A stretch of DNA of 64,000 bases from Thermincola ferriacetica. Its GTDB lineage: Bacteria > Bacillota > Thermincolia > Thermincolales > Thermincolaceae. The notes under the pieces were generated by a model that saw nothing but the letters and a program-made list of their open reading frames with translations, made no database searches and was not told where the DNA came from. The stretch spans positions 1 to 64,000 of the forward strand of contig NZ_LGTE01000012.1 of the NCBI RefSeq assembly GCF_001263415.1. The letters run 5' to 3'. Positions 40,601 to 49,122 of the stretch are shown here, piece after piece (the stretch's first letter is position 1; each line of letters begins with the position of its first letter). The translations under genes were made by a program, and so were the position numbers.

Positions 40601-43600
40601 TGCCCAGTTTATCATATTCGTACGTAGTAGTATTGCCGCGCCGGTCGGTTTCGGTTTTCACCCGGCCAAGGTCATCATAAGCAGTAAACTGGACGTTATA
40701 AACAGCATCTGTAACTTTGCTCACTTTATTCAGGGCATTGTACTCATAGCTGGTGGTATTACCTCTGCCGTCAGTGTAAGCAATAAGGTTGCCCACCGCG
40801 TCAAAAGTGTTAGTTGTTATGATATTGCCCGGCAGAATCGTTTTAACTAGACGGCCAACAGCATCATATTCATAGAGCGTAACCTGGTTCAGCGGGTTGA
40901 TCTCTTTGACCAGACGGTTGGCCTGGTCGTATTCATAGAGAGTAACCTGCCCCTTGGCGTCAATGACCTTAACCTTGTTGTTATTGCCATCATATTCGTA
41001 ACGGGTTGTCCGGTAAGCAGCATCAGTTACTGTGATAAGGTTGTTCATGGCATCATAGGCAAAAAGGGTGATATTGCCCAAAGCGTCTGTTTCCTTGACC
41101 TTGTTTCCGTTAGCGTCGTATTCATAAGTCGTTGTCCTGCCCAACGGGTCGGTAACGGAAACCAGGCGGTCCAAGGCATCGTAAGCATACCTGGTGGTAT
41201 TGCCCAGGGCGTCGGTCATGGTCAGCCTGTTGTCATTGCCGTCGTATGTATAGGTGGTAGCGTGCCCGTTGGCATCCGTCGTGGAGATTAGCCGTCCCGC
41301 AGCGTCATAAGTATTGGTAGTGGTATGGCCCAAGGCGTCGGTAACCTTTATCTGATTGCCGTCCGAGTCATATTCAAAAGAGGTCACATTATTGAGCGTA
41401 TCCGTTACGGTTACAAGCTGCTCAAGTTCATCATATCCATAGGTCGTGGCTTTGTTTAAAGCATTGGTTTCTTTTACCTTGTTGCCGTTGGCGTCATATT
41501 CGTAAGACGTCACCCGACCAAGAGGGTCCGTTATCGTCAGCAGGTTGTCCAAAACATCATAGGTGTACTGGGTGGTATTGCCAAGGGCATCAGTTTTAGT
41601 CAACCGGCGGCCGACGGTATCGTAAGTGTAGGAGGTAGCCTGCCCCAGAGCATTTATCTCGGAGGTCAGGTAACCGTTGTCATCATAGGTATACGTATAA
41701 GTGTTCCCGTTGGCGTCAGTAAAGGTCCATGGTTGACCGTCGGGATAATAGGTATAAGTAGTAAACTTTCCGTTAGGCAATTTGGTTTTCAGGAGATTGC
41801 CCTTTTCGTCATATTCGAACGTTGTCGTGTTGCCGTTGGGATCGATTCTGGCCACCAAGTCGCTGTCGGTATTATATCGGTTAACAGTCACGCCGCCCAG
41901 GGGGTCGACGGTCTTCGTCAGGTTCCCGTTCAGGTCATAACCGTACGTTGTTTTGTGGCCGTTGGCATTGGTAATGCTTATCCGATTACCTGGTCCGTCA
42001 TAGGTATAAGCTGTAGTGTAGCCTAAAGCATCCGTTTCTTTAATCAGCCGGTAATAACCGTCAAACTCCTGAACTGTAGTCTTCTGCCCTTCGGTAATAG
42101 TTGTCCGGCGGCCGGCCGGGTCATAGGTAAAAGTAGTGGTGTTTCCCTTGGCATCCTGCTGGCTGCTCACCTTCCCATCGGCATCATAAGCCGTTTTTAT
42201 CGCAATATTCCCTCGGGCGTTGGTTACCTGGGTAATCCTGTGCTCGTTGTCATAGGCATATAAAACCACCCCGCCGGCCGGATCCGTATAAGTAGTTAGA
42301 TTGCCATCGGCATAACCATATTGATGCCTACGGTTAATAGGGTCAACTATACTGATAATATGGCCGTTGGCATCGTATACAATGGTCAAGAACCGCCCGG
42401 TAGCATCGCTCACCCTGGTTAAGCGTTTATTGGCATCGTAAGTGAAAGTCAGAGCATTGCCGTTTTTATCGGTAATTTTAGTCAAAATACCCCCGGTATT
42501 AAAGTAAAGAGTAGTCCGGTTAGTCCGCTTAAGAGTCCAGGTTCCGTCGCTATTCTTAATAAGTTTGTCAAAAACTCCCGGAAAAGGTATATAGGAATTA
42601 TCCGGGCCAAGCACAAAAGTGTCAACCCGCCCGTCTTCGGTGGATACGTTAACAATGCCGTTAACACCGACCGAGAGGCTTAAATTATAGTTATGAGTCC
42701 AGCCGTAACCGAAAGGCCCATCACTCTTAGCGGCGCCAGAATTATACGACCGAGTGATGTTTAAGGGCAGGCCCTTGCCGGCAATCTGTAGGTCTTCATG
42801 CTGGTAGTTATAGTTGCCAATAGCGGGATTGACCCCAAAACCTTCTTCACCGGAATAATTGTCCAGGCCGAAAGCGTTCTCCGGCCCTATCGGTCCATTA
42901 TAAACCCTCGGGAAGTAAGAGTACGTTACCCGGGTTCTATTTTTGTCATACTGTGGTGTGTAGTCATAAAACGCTACCGTATTACCGTTCCGGTCATAAG
43001 TTAAATAAGGATTGTAAGCCTCATAGCCGTTTTGCCAACCATCAGCTACTCCAGTATCTGGAACGCTGATCACTCTCTTGTCTGTCCAAGTATTGCCTTC
43101 GTCACAACTGACTTTATAATAAATATACTTATCCCATGGATACTTAAATAAAGTAAAGACCAAAGCAAGGTTCCCGGACAAATCCTCAGCTAAGAACATC
43201 TCCTCAGGCAAGCGCTCGTAATACGGTTCATTGAGTTCTTTGCTGGAAGTCCAGTTCTGTAAATCGATGGATGTTGCAAAAGTCATTACAGGGAAATCAG
43301 TATTATTTGCTACCCCTGGCAGTTGATCAGTACGATGGGATACATCCAGCCAGACCAGCGCCCACTTACCACTCCACAGCTTGGTTACAGCGAAATATGG
43401 CCTGGTACTATCTTTTTTGATGCCAATCCTCTGGCCCACCAGGATTTCCGGACTCCAGTCAACCATGTCTCGGGAGGTCCGGTAATAAAGCGTACCGTCT
43501 TCGTAAGAATAAAAGATATAGGCCGTATTCTCCACCGTCAAGGCCTCAAGGTGGTAAACGGAGGCCTCTTTATTGGTTATGGTTATCTCATTCCCCCAGG

Positions 43601-44792
43601 TAGTGCCGTCATCGGAAGTCACCCTGAGCCTTAACTGCTGGTTTACCCCGTCGGATTTTTTATAGAACAGCGCTGTTTTGGCACCGAGAGACGTTAAGGC
43701 AGGCTCAGAAGCATCGGTTACGACAGGCAGCGCTGGATACCAACCTGTACCGTTGTCATATGAATTCCTAAGATAAATTCCTTTGGTATTAGAGGTAGCA
43801 GTGACCTCCGATTCAAAGGCAGTCAGCCATTCACCGCGGACATTGAAGGTCGTGGCCGGGTTGGCAGTCCTCAACAGGTAGTTATAATAGGTTTTGAAGT
43901 TAATTATATTTCCGTCGGCGTTCGCCACCCGGGCCGAAAAACCGAGCTGACCGTTGGCGGGGGAAACTTTAATTAGTAATTTGTTCAAGCCTGGGACCAG
44001 GGTTATCGGAACGCGGTCATAAACGTACCCGCTGACATGCTCCTTGGTAAATACATTGACGCCGTTGACCCATGCGCTGATACCCCCCGTATTGCCCAGC
44101 CACAGATAAGTATTGGTGGTTCCGTAGGATTCAAAATATGTATGGGCATACATAACATTGGCCGGGTCGGTCCCGTAAGCGGAAAGGTCCACGTAATCGC
44201 CGCTTGTAAAGAGCTCCCACTTCTTTCCCGCAGCCAAGGTGCCTTCCCCTTCACTGGGCCGGGCAACAGTTTCTCCTCCCAGGTAGTCCTGGAAAAGCCG
44301 GGTATTTGGGTCGCTATTTACATAAGGGCCATTGACCAGCCATGTTTTGATATAAGGGGCTGACCCCGCGTCAGTAGTAACCGTGTAGGCCGCGGAAATT
44401 ACAGTGTTGCCGTTGCCGTCAGCGCTTTTAATCCGGAAATAATACGTCGTAAAAGCCTCCAGCGGACCGATATCATACCAGTATTTTAACCTTAAACCTT
44501 TATCCACCACTGAAGAACCAAAGGCTGTAGTCTTTCCCCATTCCAGGTAAGCGTCGCCGGCTTCGTCCAGCCGCCATTCCACGCGGACTTTGTTATTTGC
44601 CAGCACCGTTATTTTTACATCGGAAAAAGCGGGGAGGCTTACCGTCTTCCCTGATAAACTTATCGTAAAATTAGGCCAATTATCGACAAAAAACGCCGAT
44701 AAATTTGTTATAATCCTACTAACCTTGTAATATTTAACGTGCGACTTATAGAGATAAAGAATACGAATGGCAATAAAAAAGACCCAAATCAC
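37638..44792 (-). CDS. Rhs/YD-repeat polymorphic toxin protein
   Basis: The frame codes for 2384 residues. Order: an FN3-like domain (about 50-135), a carbohydrate-binding-like region (about 140-300), BNR/sialidase-like repeats (about 330-630), a DUF6531-type start of the Rhs shell (GYGWTHNYNL near 692), dozens of YD repeats to about 2000, the hyperconserved core ending in DPTGES near 2086, and a variable tip of about 300 residues. The tip ends in RFDINRPNPHKNPHFHVEE, an HxH pattern typical of nuclease-type toxin ends, but I cannot name the domain. No signal peptide is seen and the GTG at 44792 lies inside the upstream terminator, so the 5' end looks lost or mis-set. The gene is followed by a candidate immunity gene. 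Confidence 0.9.
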   Translation of the reverse strand: MIWVFFIAIRILYLYKSHVKYYKVSRIITNLSAFFVDNWPNFTISLSGKTVSLPAFSDVKITVLANNKVRVEWRLDEAGDAYLEWGKTTAFGSSVVDKGLRLKYWYDIGPLEAFTTYYFRIKSADGNGNTVISAAYTVTTDAGSAPYIKTWLVNGPYVNSDPNTRLFQDYLGGETVARPSEGEGTLAAGKKWELFTSGDYVDLSAYGTDPANVMYAHTYFESYGTTNTYLWLGNTGGISAWVNGVNVFTKEHVSGYVYDRVPITLVPGLNKLLIKVSPANGQLGFSARVANADGNIINFKTYYNYLLRTANPATTFNVRGEWLTAFESEVTATSNTKGIYLRNSYDNGTGWYPALPVVTDASEPALTSLGAKTALFYKKSDGVNQQLRLRVTSDDGTTWGNEITITNKEASVYHLEALTVENTAYIFYSYEDGTLYYRTSRDMVDWSPEILVGQRIGIKKDSTRPYFAVTKLWSGKWALVWLDVSHRTDQLPGVANNTDFPVMTFATSIDLQNWTSSKELNEPYYERLPEEMFLAEDLSGNLALVFTLFKYPWDKYIYYKVSCDEGNTWTDKRVISVPDTGVADGWQNGYEAYNPYLTYDRNGNTVAFYDYTPQYDKNRTRVTYSYFPRVYNGPIGPENAFGLDNYSGEEGFGVNPAIGNYNYQHEDLQIAGKGLPLNITRSYNSGAAKSDGPFGYGWTHNYNLSLSVGVNGIVNVSTEDGRVDTFVLGPDNSYIPFPGVFDKLIKNSDGTWTLKRTNRTTLYFNTGGILTKITDKNGNALTFTYDANKRLTRVSDATGRFLTIVYDANGHIISIVDPINRRHQYGYADGNLTTYTDPAGGVVLYAYDNEHRITQVTNARGNIAIKTAYDADGKVSSQQDAKGNTTTFTYDPAGRRTTITEGQKTTVQEFDGYYRLIKETDALGYTTAYTYDGPGNRISITNANGHKTTYGYDLNGNLTKTVDPLGGVTVNRYNTDSDLVARIDPNGNTTTFEYDEKGNLLKTKLPNGKFTTYTYYPDGQPWTFTDANGNTYTYTYDDNGYLTSEINALGQATSYTYDTVGRRLTKTDALGNTTQYTYDVLDNLLTITDPLGRVTSYEYDANGNKVKETNALNKATTYGYDELEQLVTVTDTLNNVTSFEYDSDGNQIKVTDALGHTTTNTYDAAGRLISTTDANGHATTYTYDGNDNRLTMTDALGNTTRYAYDALDRLVSVTDPLGRTTTYEYDANGNKVKETDALGNITLFAYDAMNNLITVTDAAYRTTRYEYDGNNNKVKVIDAKGQVTLYEYDQANRLVKEINPLNQVTLYEYDAVGRLVKTILPGNIITTNTFDAVGNLIAYTDGRGNTTSYEYNALNKVSKVTDAVYNVQFTAYDDLGRVKTETDRRGNTTTYEYDKLGRRVKIIYPDLSTKTFTYDAVGNKLTETDGEGHTTTYTYDALNRVSTVTDAVYGTTTYNYDAAGNLIGETDALGRTVTNKYDGLNRLIEQTLPGNITITQIYDQVGNLKQVTDPNGNVTTYDYDELNRLVKVTDALGNVTRSEYDALGNRIKLIDAKGKITSYGYNERNLLVSVTDPLNHTTTYDYDANGNMTKVTDAKGHSTLYEFDPLNRLTKVTDPLNRAKTITYDANGNKVSETDAKGQTVQYAYDSMDRLISVTAPDGKTVSYSYDKAGNRTQMVDATGTTDYTYDALNRPVKISYSRNGLDVNYSYDLAGNRTLLTVTRGATVVYSVYYQYNERDQLTQLTDKNGKTFTFGYDNAGNITEVGYPNGTKAQFTYDAANRVVNINNIRTAGGNIRSYAYTYDPNGRRTQMVVDGTDTTTYDYDDTGQLVHVVDKRGSFDFIYDEVGNRIRMVVDSVYATDYTFDVASQLLTAGPNSYTYDANGNRLSKTTVNGTVYYAYDYRNLLTGITTPDGSVTYTYDGDGRKVSRESTLSGASYFLFDGDTAILEGTTPDLTNPTAYLEGLNGLLAKVTPENVLAYYYYDAQGNLGAMADDAGNLSDTYGYDAWGAIAEHTGPGNEKLAYVGKYGVTMEPDDGLLMMGLRFYDPELGIFLQKDPFPGYIEDPAMLHPYMYTRNDPVNKIDPTGESWLSDGLGWLNRKVVQPAARWTNENVIKPTARVVEKHIIQPVKKHVVEPAKKAINDYVIEPLKNTFKKSRGTASGKSKNKKKYDKKKTQAKKPGLKEEAIKTAKEIKKIPGTIAKEFSAIPGTVSGGIKGGFKAFDEAVVKERGGASAIGIFNEPLDWAVTFSDWKRGDFRATDLAGLLPFVSHGMVRGGIKIVDEGADLVKDALKASDAAKGTGKINKAKNLIKEYLGNGIKAERNEAGDLILQSEDELKKVRFDINRPNPHKNPHFHVEEFKKVKNKKVQTLKSGPQYPIDVPNE
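44745..44773 (-). promoter_or_regulatory. Possible promoter of the Rhs gene
   Basis: TTGCCA (44773-44768) and TATAAG (44750-44745) are 17 bases apart, just past the terminator of the preceding operon. No convincing start codon with a binding site lies between it and the first FN3-like domain. Confidence 0.35.
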
Positions 44793-44859
44793 CAGCTAAG
44801 TCCACTGCAACCGTGGCAACTGCATAACCACGGACGGTGATTAGTTGAGTCGGTGATTT
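44771..44859 (-). terminator. Intrinsic terminator of the Memo/AMMECR1-radical SAM operon
   Basis: On the minus strand a long interrupted stem (GACTCAA and ATCACC pairing with GGTGAT and TTGGGTC), enclosing CCGTGG/CCACGG, is followed directly by TTTTTTATT. A second ATCACC just upstream could pair with the same GGTGAT, giving an alternative fold. It lies 55 bases past the radical SAM stop codon. Confidence 0.75.
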
Positions 44860-44914
44860 AGGCCTAAACTTTATCCTATTATTCTCAACCCTTTTTCTCT
44901 AATGGTAACAGCAT

Positions 44915-45907
44915 CTATTGAACAATGGCAATTGCTTGACCGCATTTGGCACACTTGCCACCGGTCAGATTGGTTACTTCGGTGTAATAACCGGACCGTT
45001 GAATCAGCAGCTCTCCGCATTTGGGGCAGTAGGTATTACGGGCTTTTTCGTCCTGTACGTTGCCCAGGTAGACATAGTTCAGTTTCCGCATGGCTACCTC
45101 CCAAGCCCGCTCCATCGTCTCCAGCGGCGTAGGCGGCAGGTCCATTTTATAATTGGGGAAATACCGGGACAGGTGCAGCGGAATATCGGGGTTCAGGCCG
45201 GCCAGCCAGTCGGCCAGTTCCCCTATTTCTTCCTCGCTGTCGTTTAACCCCGTCACTAAGAGGGTAGTTATTTCCACATGGCATTTGGCAAAAACCTTTT
45301 CCACCGTCGATTTGATGGGATGCAGTTCACCGGCACAGGTAGTATTGTAATACTCATCCCGAAAAGCTTTGACGTCAATATTCATGGCATCAATATAAGG
45401 CAGCAGGACCTCCATGGGCTCCGGGTTAATAAAACCGTTGGTCACCAGGACATTTTTCAGGCCCTTTGCGTGGGCCAGTCTGGCTGTATCCAGAACAAAT
45501 TCATACCACATCAAAGGCTCAGAATAGGTATAGGCTATCCCGATGTTTCCGTTGGTTTTTTCCCTGGCGGCTGCTTCCACTAACAGCTCCGGCGAAACCT
45601 CCACCGTCTCGGGGTCCCCGTGGGCAATGGTCCAGTTTTGGCAGAAGCCGCAGCGCAAGTTACACCCCACCGTGCCCACAGAAAAAATATTGTGCCCCGG
45701 ATAAAAATGATACAAAGGCTTTTTTTCAATGGGGTCTATACCATAGGATGAACACCGTCCGTAATTTAAGGTAAAAAGCTGCCCTTCCCGGTTTGCCCTG
45801 ACCCGGCAGAAGCCCCTCCGACCCTCCGCAATTACACACAACTGAGGACACAACCTGCACTGTACTTTATTATTTTCTGCTTTTTCCCAATACAAAGCAG
45901 GGTGCAT
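44915..45907 (-). CDS. amrS: AmmeMemoRadiSam system radical SAM enzyme
   Basis: The 330-residue protein carries a radical SAM motif C-x3-C-x2-C at residues 82-89 (CNLRCGFC), N-terminal cysteines (CRLCPQLC) and C-terminal CPKCG/CAKCG pairs that may form a zinc ribbon. This is the AmrS type that is regularly found beside Memo and AMMECR1 homologs, as here. Its reaction is not established as far as I know. The start at 45907 follows AGGTGG; a GTG four codons earlier lies in that site. The preceding Memo-AMMECR1 gene ends 17 bases upstream. Confidence 0.92.
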   Translation of the reverse strand: MHPALYWEKAENNKVQCRLCPQLCVIAEGRRGFCRVRANREGQLFTLNYGRCSSYGIDPIEKKPLYHFYPGHNIFSVGTVGCNLRCGFCQNWTIAHGDPETVEVSPELLVEAAAREKTNGNIGIAYTYSEPLMWYEFVLDTARLAHAKGLKNVLVTNGFINPEPMEVLLPYIDAMNIDVKAFRDEYYNTTCAGELHPIKSTVEKVFAKCHVEITTLLVTGLNDSEEEIGELADWLAGLNPDIPLHLSRYFPNYKMDLPPTPLETMERAWEVAMRKLNYVYLGNVQDEKARNTYCPKCGELLIQRSGYYTEVTNLTGGKCAKCGQAIAIVQ

Positions 45908-45924
45908 TTTGCCAACCACCTTTG

Positions 45925-47331
45925 TTAGTAATACCTCACCACTTCAAACCGTTCCAACTCCACCGGTTCATCGGGCCCGATACCCGCCTTCTGCCGGGCT
46001 ATGGCCACCTGCTCTTCCACTGTATCTATCCCCTCAAGGTTGGGCAACAAAAGACCAGTTCTATGCCCTTTGCGGACAATTACCCCGTAACGATAGGGGT
46101 CCAACTGGGACATATCGTCTACAGGTTCCGGTTCCTTTAACACATCTACCGAGTAGACCAGCTCATCGAGCTCTTCTTCCCGGACAGGGGCAAACCTGGG
46201 GTCCCTGGTGCCGGCACTGATGGCATTGTTAATAATCTCCTGCGCCAAGTTCTTCGTAGTCGGCAGAATTGTGCCTATGCAGCCCCGCAACTGCCCGTGT
46301 TTTTTAATGGAGACAAAAACACCGGCCCTCTTTCGCATATCCCCAGGCAGCGGATCCGGAACCCCGGGAATCTTCCCTTCCCTTACATAGTGCTCCAAGG
46401 TTTCCCGGGCTAATCTAACATAGGCGCTCTCGTTAGCCCGGCGGTCATTGATCATTTTTTCCCGTTCAGCAACCATTTGCGGCAGCATTTTTCTCTTTTC
46501 CGACGCCTCTTCCGGCACTAAGACAGCTACCATATACCCCACCCCAAAGGGGCCCTCATATGACAGTACTTCTGAATGAATTTCATAGCCGTCCAGACTT
46601 CCCAGCATCGTGATAATGGACCGCCAACCACACTCGCCGCCTTTTTCAGCCAGATTGGGGTCTAAACTGACTAAACCCGGCACATCGAAATCCTTGATAG
46701 CTTGTACAATTTTTTCATCCAGTATTTTCCCCTCCGGTGCATAGCCCGCCGGCGCGTCAGGTGTTAACCTGTGGGATAAATCACCGCTGGCTATCACGGC
46801 AACCTTCCGGTCAGATTTAACGGCAGCCTTCTGCAGCGCTATACCGAATTTATACAGTTCAACTGGTGGCAACATGGACATGGAGACCATGACCATCGGC
46901 AGGCGGATACCTGCCCTGTCCACAAAATACATAGGAACAACTACTCCATGGTCAAGTTCCACACTGACACGGTAATTCCCGGCCAGCTCCCGGTCCATAA
47001 TTATGGCTGTTATGCCACCGGCCTCAGCTTCAGAAACAACAAGTCCCGCAAATTCCAGGTCATTTACATATTCCAGGGATACCTCCGGCGCCCCGAATCG
47101 GCTTAAACTCCCTTTCAGCACAGAAGCGCCGTTAATGGCCACACCATCGGAAAAAACCGCCCCATGGGGCGAAATGATCACTACAAGGTCGGGCCCGGTA
47201 TCTGCCAATGTTTTGGCAAATTGCCCCATGGCCGCCAGGGTAGAACTGACCTTTTCTTCTTCACCTCTGCCTACTTCAGGAACCATAATAGGCGGATGCG
47301 GAACTATGCCGCCGAATACAATTTTACCCAT
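45925..47331 (-). CDS. Fused Memo-like / AMMECR1 protein (AmmeMemoRadiSam A and B)
   Basis: Residues 1 to about 265 form a Memo/extradiol-dioxygenase-like domain ([13 protein letters not shown] start, internal SGDLSHRL histidine motif). Residues from about 285 form an AMMECR1 domain with the hallmark LRGCIGTI. In many genomes these are two genes, so this is a natural fusion. It is followed by the radical SAM partner, and the three domains probably act in one pathway, possibly metal-dependent redox chemistry. No reaction is established from sequence. Confidence 0.92.
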   Translation of the reverse strand: MGKIVFGGIVPHPPIMVPEVGRGEEEKVSSTLAAMGQFAKTLADTGPDLVVIISPHGAVFSDGVAINGASVLKGSLSRFGAPEVSLEYVNDLEFAGLVVSEAEAGGITAIIMDRELAGNYRVSVELDHGVVVPMYFVDRAGIRLPMVMVSMSMLPPVELYKFGIALQKAAVKSDRKVAVIASGDLSHRLTPDAPAGYAPEGKILDEKIVQAIKDFDVPGLVSLDPNLAEKGGECGWRSIITMLGSLDGYEIHSEVLSYEGPFGVGYMVAVLVPEEASEKRKMLPQMVAEREKMINDRRANESAYVRLARETLEHYVREGKIPGVPDPLPGDMRKRAGVFVSIKKHGQLRGCIGTILPTTKNLAQEIINNAISAGTRDPRFAPVREEELDELVYSVDVLKEPEPVDDMSQLDPYRYGVIVRKGHRTGLLLPNLEGIDTVEEQVAIARQKAGIGPDEPVELERFEVVRYY

Positions 47332-47386
47332 CCTCAGCCCTCCTCCGGTTGCCGGAACTTATTTACACATTCATTTCTACGTATGA

Positions 47387-48139
47387 CTATTTTTTCCTGC
47401 CCATGTTATCTGCCTCAGCAAAGTATTTGGCTATACCTGAAAAAATAGCCACTGCCATTTTGTCCTGGTAATCGGCTTGCCTTAAAAGCTGCTCTTCCCG
47501 CGGGTTGGATAAAAAACCTAATTCTACGGTAACGGCCGGCATGGCGGTCTGCCTCGTCGTGTAAAAGTTTTCGGCTAAAGGCTGCCGGTCAGTGTTTTTT
47601 AATGATTTGATAATTTCGGCCTGGACGCATTCCGCCAACAGCTTCGCTTTTGCCGACCCGTGCTGATAAAAGGTCTGGGCCCCCGTCCACCGTGCCGACG
47701 GAAAACTGTTTAAATGAAGGCTGACATATATATCAGCCTTATTTTTATTAGCTATGGCCACCCGATTAGCGAGGTCTCTTCGTTTCTTCTCATAAGCCGA
47801 ACCCGCGGCCTTGCCGCTTAAATCGCTATCGCTTTCTCTGGTCAGTATTACAATGGCCCCCGCGTCGCTTAAGAGCCTTTTTAATTTGTGAGCAACCTCC
47901 AAAACCACATCTTTTTCCAGAGTACCTGCTTTACCTACCGCTCCCGGATCCATTCCGCCATGGCCAGGATCAATCACAATCACCCGGTTGGCCACTTTCC
48001 AGGAAACAGCAGATGCAACCGTATTTTCGTAAGCGGCCACCCGACAGACAATACTGACCGTGATGATGGCTATGGCCAGTATGGCCAGGAGCAGGTCTCT
48101 CTTTTGAATTTTCGCCGACCAGAAATAAACCCTTTTCAT
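47387..48139 (-). CDS. cwlD: N-acetylmuramoyl-L-alanine amidase (CwlD-like)
   Basis: Amidase_3 enzymes cut the amide bond between muramic acid and the peptide stem of peptidoglycan. Zinc-ligand and catalytic motifs are seen: IDPGHGGMDPG (about residue 55), LHLNSFPS and ELGFLSNPREE. A hydrophobic N-terminal segment at about residues 14-36 would act as signal or anchor. The 250-residue length fits CwlD, which prepares spore cortex muramic delta-lactam, but other small amidases share this layout. The gene lies upstream of the Memo fusion. Confidence 0.85.
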   Translation of the reverse strand: MKRVYFWSAKIQKRDLLLAILAIAIITVSIVCRVAAYENTVASAVSWKVANRVIVIDPGHGGMDPGAVGKAGTLEKDVVLEVAHKLKRLLSDAGAIVILTRESDSDLSGKAAGSAYEKKRRDLANRVAIANKNKADIYVSLHLNSFPSARWTGAQTFYQHGSAKAKLLAECVQAEIIKSLKNTDRQPLAENFYTTRQTAMPAVTVELGFLSNPREEQLLRQADYQDKMAVAIFSGIAKYFAEADNMGRKK

Positions 48140-48512
48140 AGGCGCCCTCCCATATGCTTATCCCTTTTAACAATATGCAGAACGGGAGGGAATTATGTAA
48201 GGAAAAGAATTTATTCGTCACTGTATTCCACCGGCCGTGTAACGGAAAACAACCGTTGCTCGAAGCTGTGGGCGGAAACAGTTTACCACAAAGAGTTAAT
48301 TACTTGAAAAATTCTGTTACCTCAGTAATACCTGTGGTTTAAAAACTCACCACAGAGGACTCAGAGAGCACAGAGGAAGCTGGTCGAGAAAATTTATTAA
48401 GAGCTGATTGAAACTTCATTACTGGACAACTCATAAACCTTACTTTGATAATTAATTCTCTGTACTTCTACTTCGTAAAAGTTTGCAAAAAAAACTAAAT
48501 TTTAGGCTGTCA
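48140..48512. other. Gene-free segment with repeat fragments
   Basis: No intact gene is seen. A fragment of the structured-repeat arm (acaaccgttgctcgaagc) lies at 48250-48267, and a CACAGAG-type repeat at 48350-48377. The amidase promoter is probably near 48150-48230 but is not clear. Confidence 0.5.
48350..48377. repeat. CACAGAG-type dispersed repeat
   Basis: ccacagaggactcagagagc, continuing as acagagga, resembles the repeat at 28191-28216. Inverted relatives lie at 48868-48882 and 48989-49006, so copies flank the decayed ORF between them. Confidence 0.55.
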
Positions 48513-48800
48513 TTAAAAACTGAGGGAAGTCTTTGCATGTTCAACCAAATCTGGATAGATTGACATATCGGTCTCCATAATTTTTTTAGCAATCTCCTCT
48601 TTTGAGACTTTTGGACTATTTAAGTAGATATACGGACGGTTTGCTTCACCGAAATCCTTTAGTAAAACCTACTCCTGACTCAAAAGATAATAACGTTTTT
48701 CTTTCTTATGCATAAAACAGAAATGTCCCTTAAAAATCATTCTGTCAAATGTGCTTAAAGAACCTTTGATTTTTTCTTTGAATTTGTTTATCATGCTCAT
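48513..48800 (-). pseudogene. Decayed ORF of a dispersed hypothetical-protein family
   Basis: Ninety-six codons read in frame from an ATG (48800) with an AAGGAAAC site. They start MSMINKFKEKIKG...STFDRMIFKG, continue to VLLKDFGE and RPYIYLNSPKVSKEE, and end abruptly. Codon 44 is TAG (48669-48671). From memory this matches the start of a multi-copy family of about 450-residue hypothetical proteins (pattern: short helix, FDR.VF.G, then VLLKDFG). Here part of the middle and the whole C-terminal body are missing. Function unknown; the family may be mobile. Confidence 0.65.
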
Positions 48801-49078
48801 TGTAGTCGTTTCCTTTTTTTATTTTGATTTGTTGATTTTTTATGTTGTTTCTTGGTTTTATGTTTTTCTCTGTGTTCTCAGACCGTTAAGTAGTGCCTGA
48901 GAGTACCTCTCTTTTTTATCTTTGCGTCATTTTTTCAGTTTTATCATGGGTTTCTGGTCTCTTAAATTTTGATTGCAGCTTGGCTGCGCTGTGGACTCCG
49001 TGGTTCATATAGCCATCTGGTTTGGGTACCCTGCCTTCTTGTCAAGGTTTAATCGTGCCAATTTGAAACTTTGTCTAA
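48801..49078. other. T-rich non-coding segment
   Basis: No gene is seen. It contains the two minus-strand CACAGAG repeats (48868-48882, 48989-49006) and the likely upstream region of the decayed ORF. Confidence 0.5.
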
Positions 49079-49084
49079 AAATCT

Positions 49085-49111
49085 GAAGGGCTTCCTTTAC
49101 CGGAAGCCCTC
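49085..49111 (-). terminator. Terminator of the decaheme cytochrome gene
   Basis: GAGGGCTTCC and GGAAGCCCTTC form a strong stem with the loop GGTAAA, 11 bases past the stop, followed by AGATTTTTAG. Confidence 0.8.
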
Positions 49112-49122
49112 TTAATATTACC

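Noticed and set aside
38606..42500. Repeat array such as CRISPR in the Rhs region
   Set aside because: The repeats are degenerate, coding (YD motifs) and lack constant spacers.
37869..43634. Many long plus-strand frames across the Rhs gene
   Set aside because: They are antisense shadows of the YD-repeat coding sequence, with no binding sites or recognisable products.
44771..44859. Riboswitch upstream of the Rhs gene
   Set aside because: The stem and T-run are better explained as the terminator of the preceding operon, and no known riboswitch core was seen.
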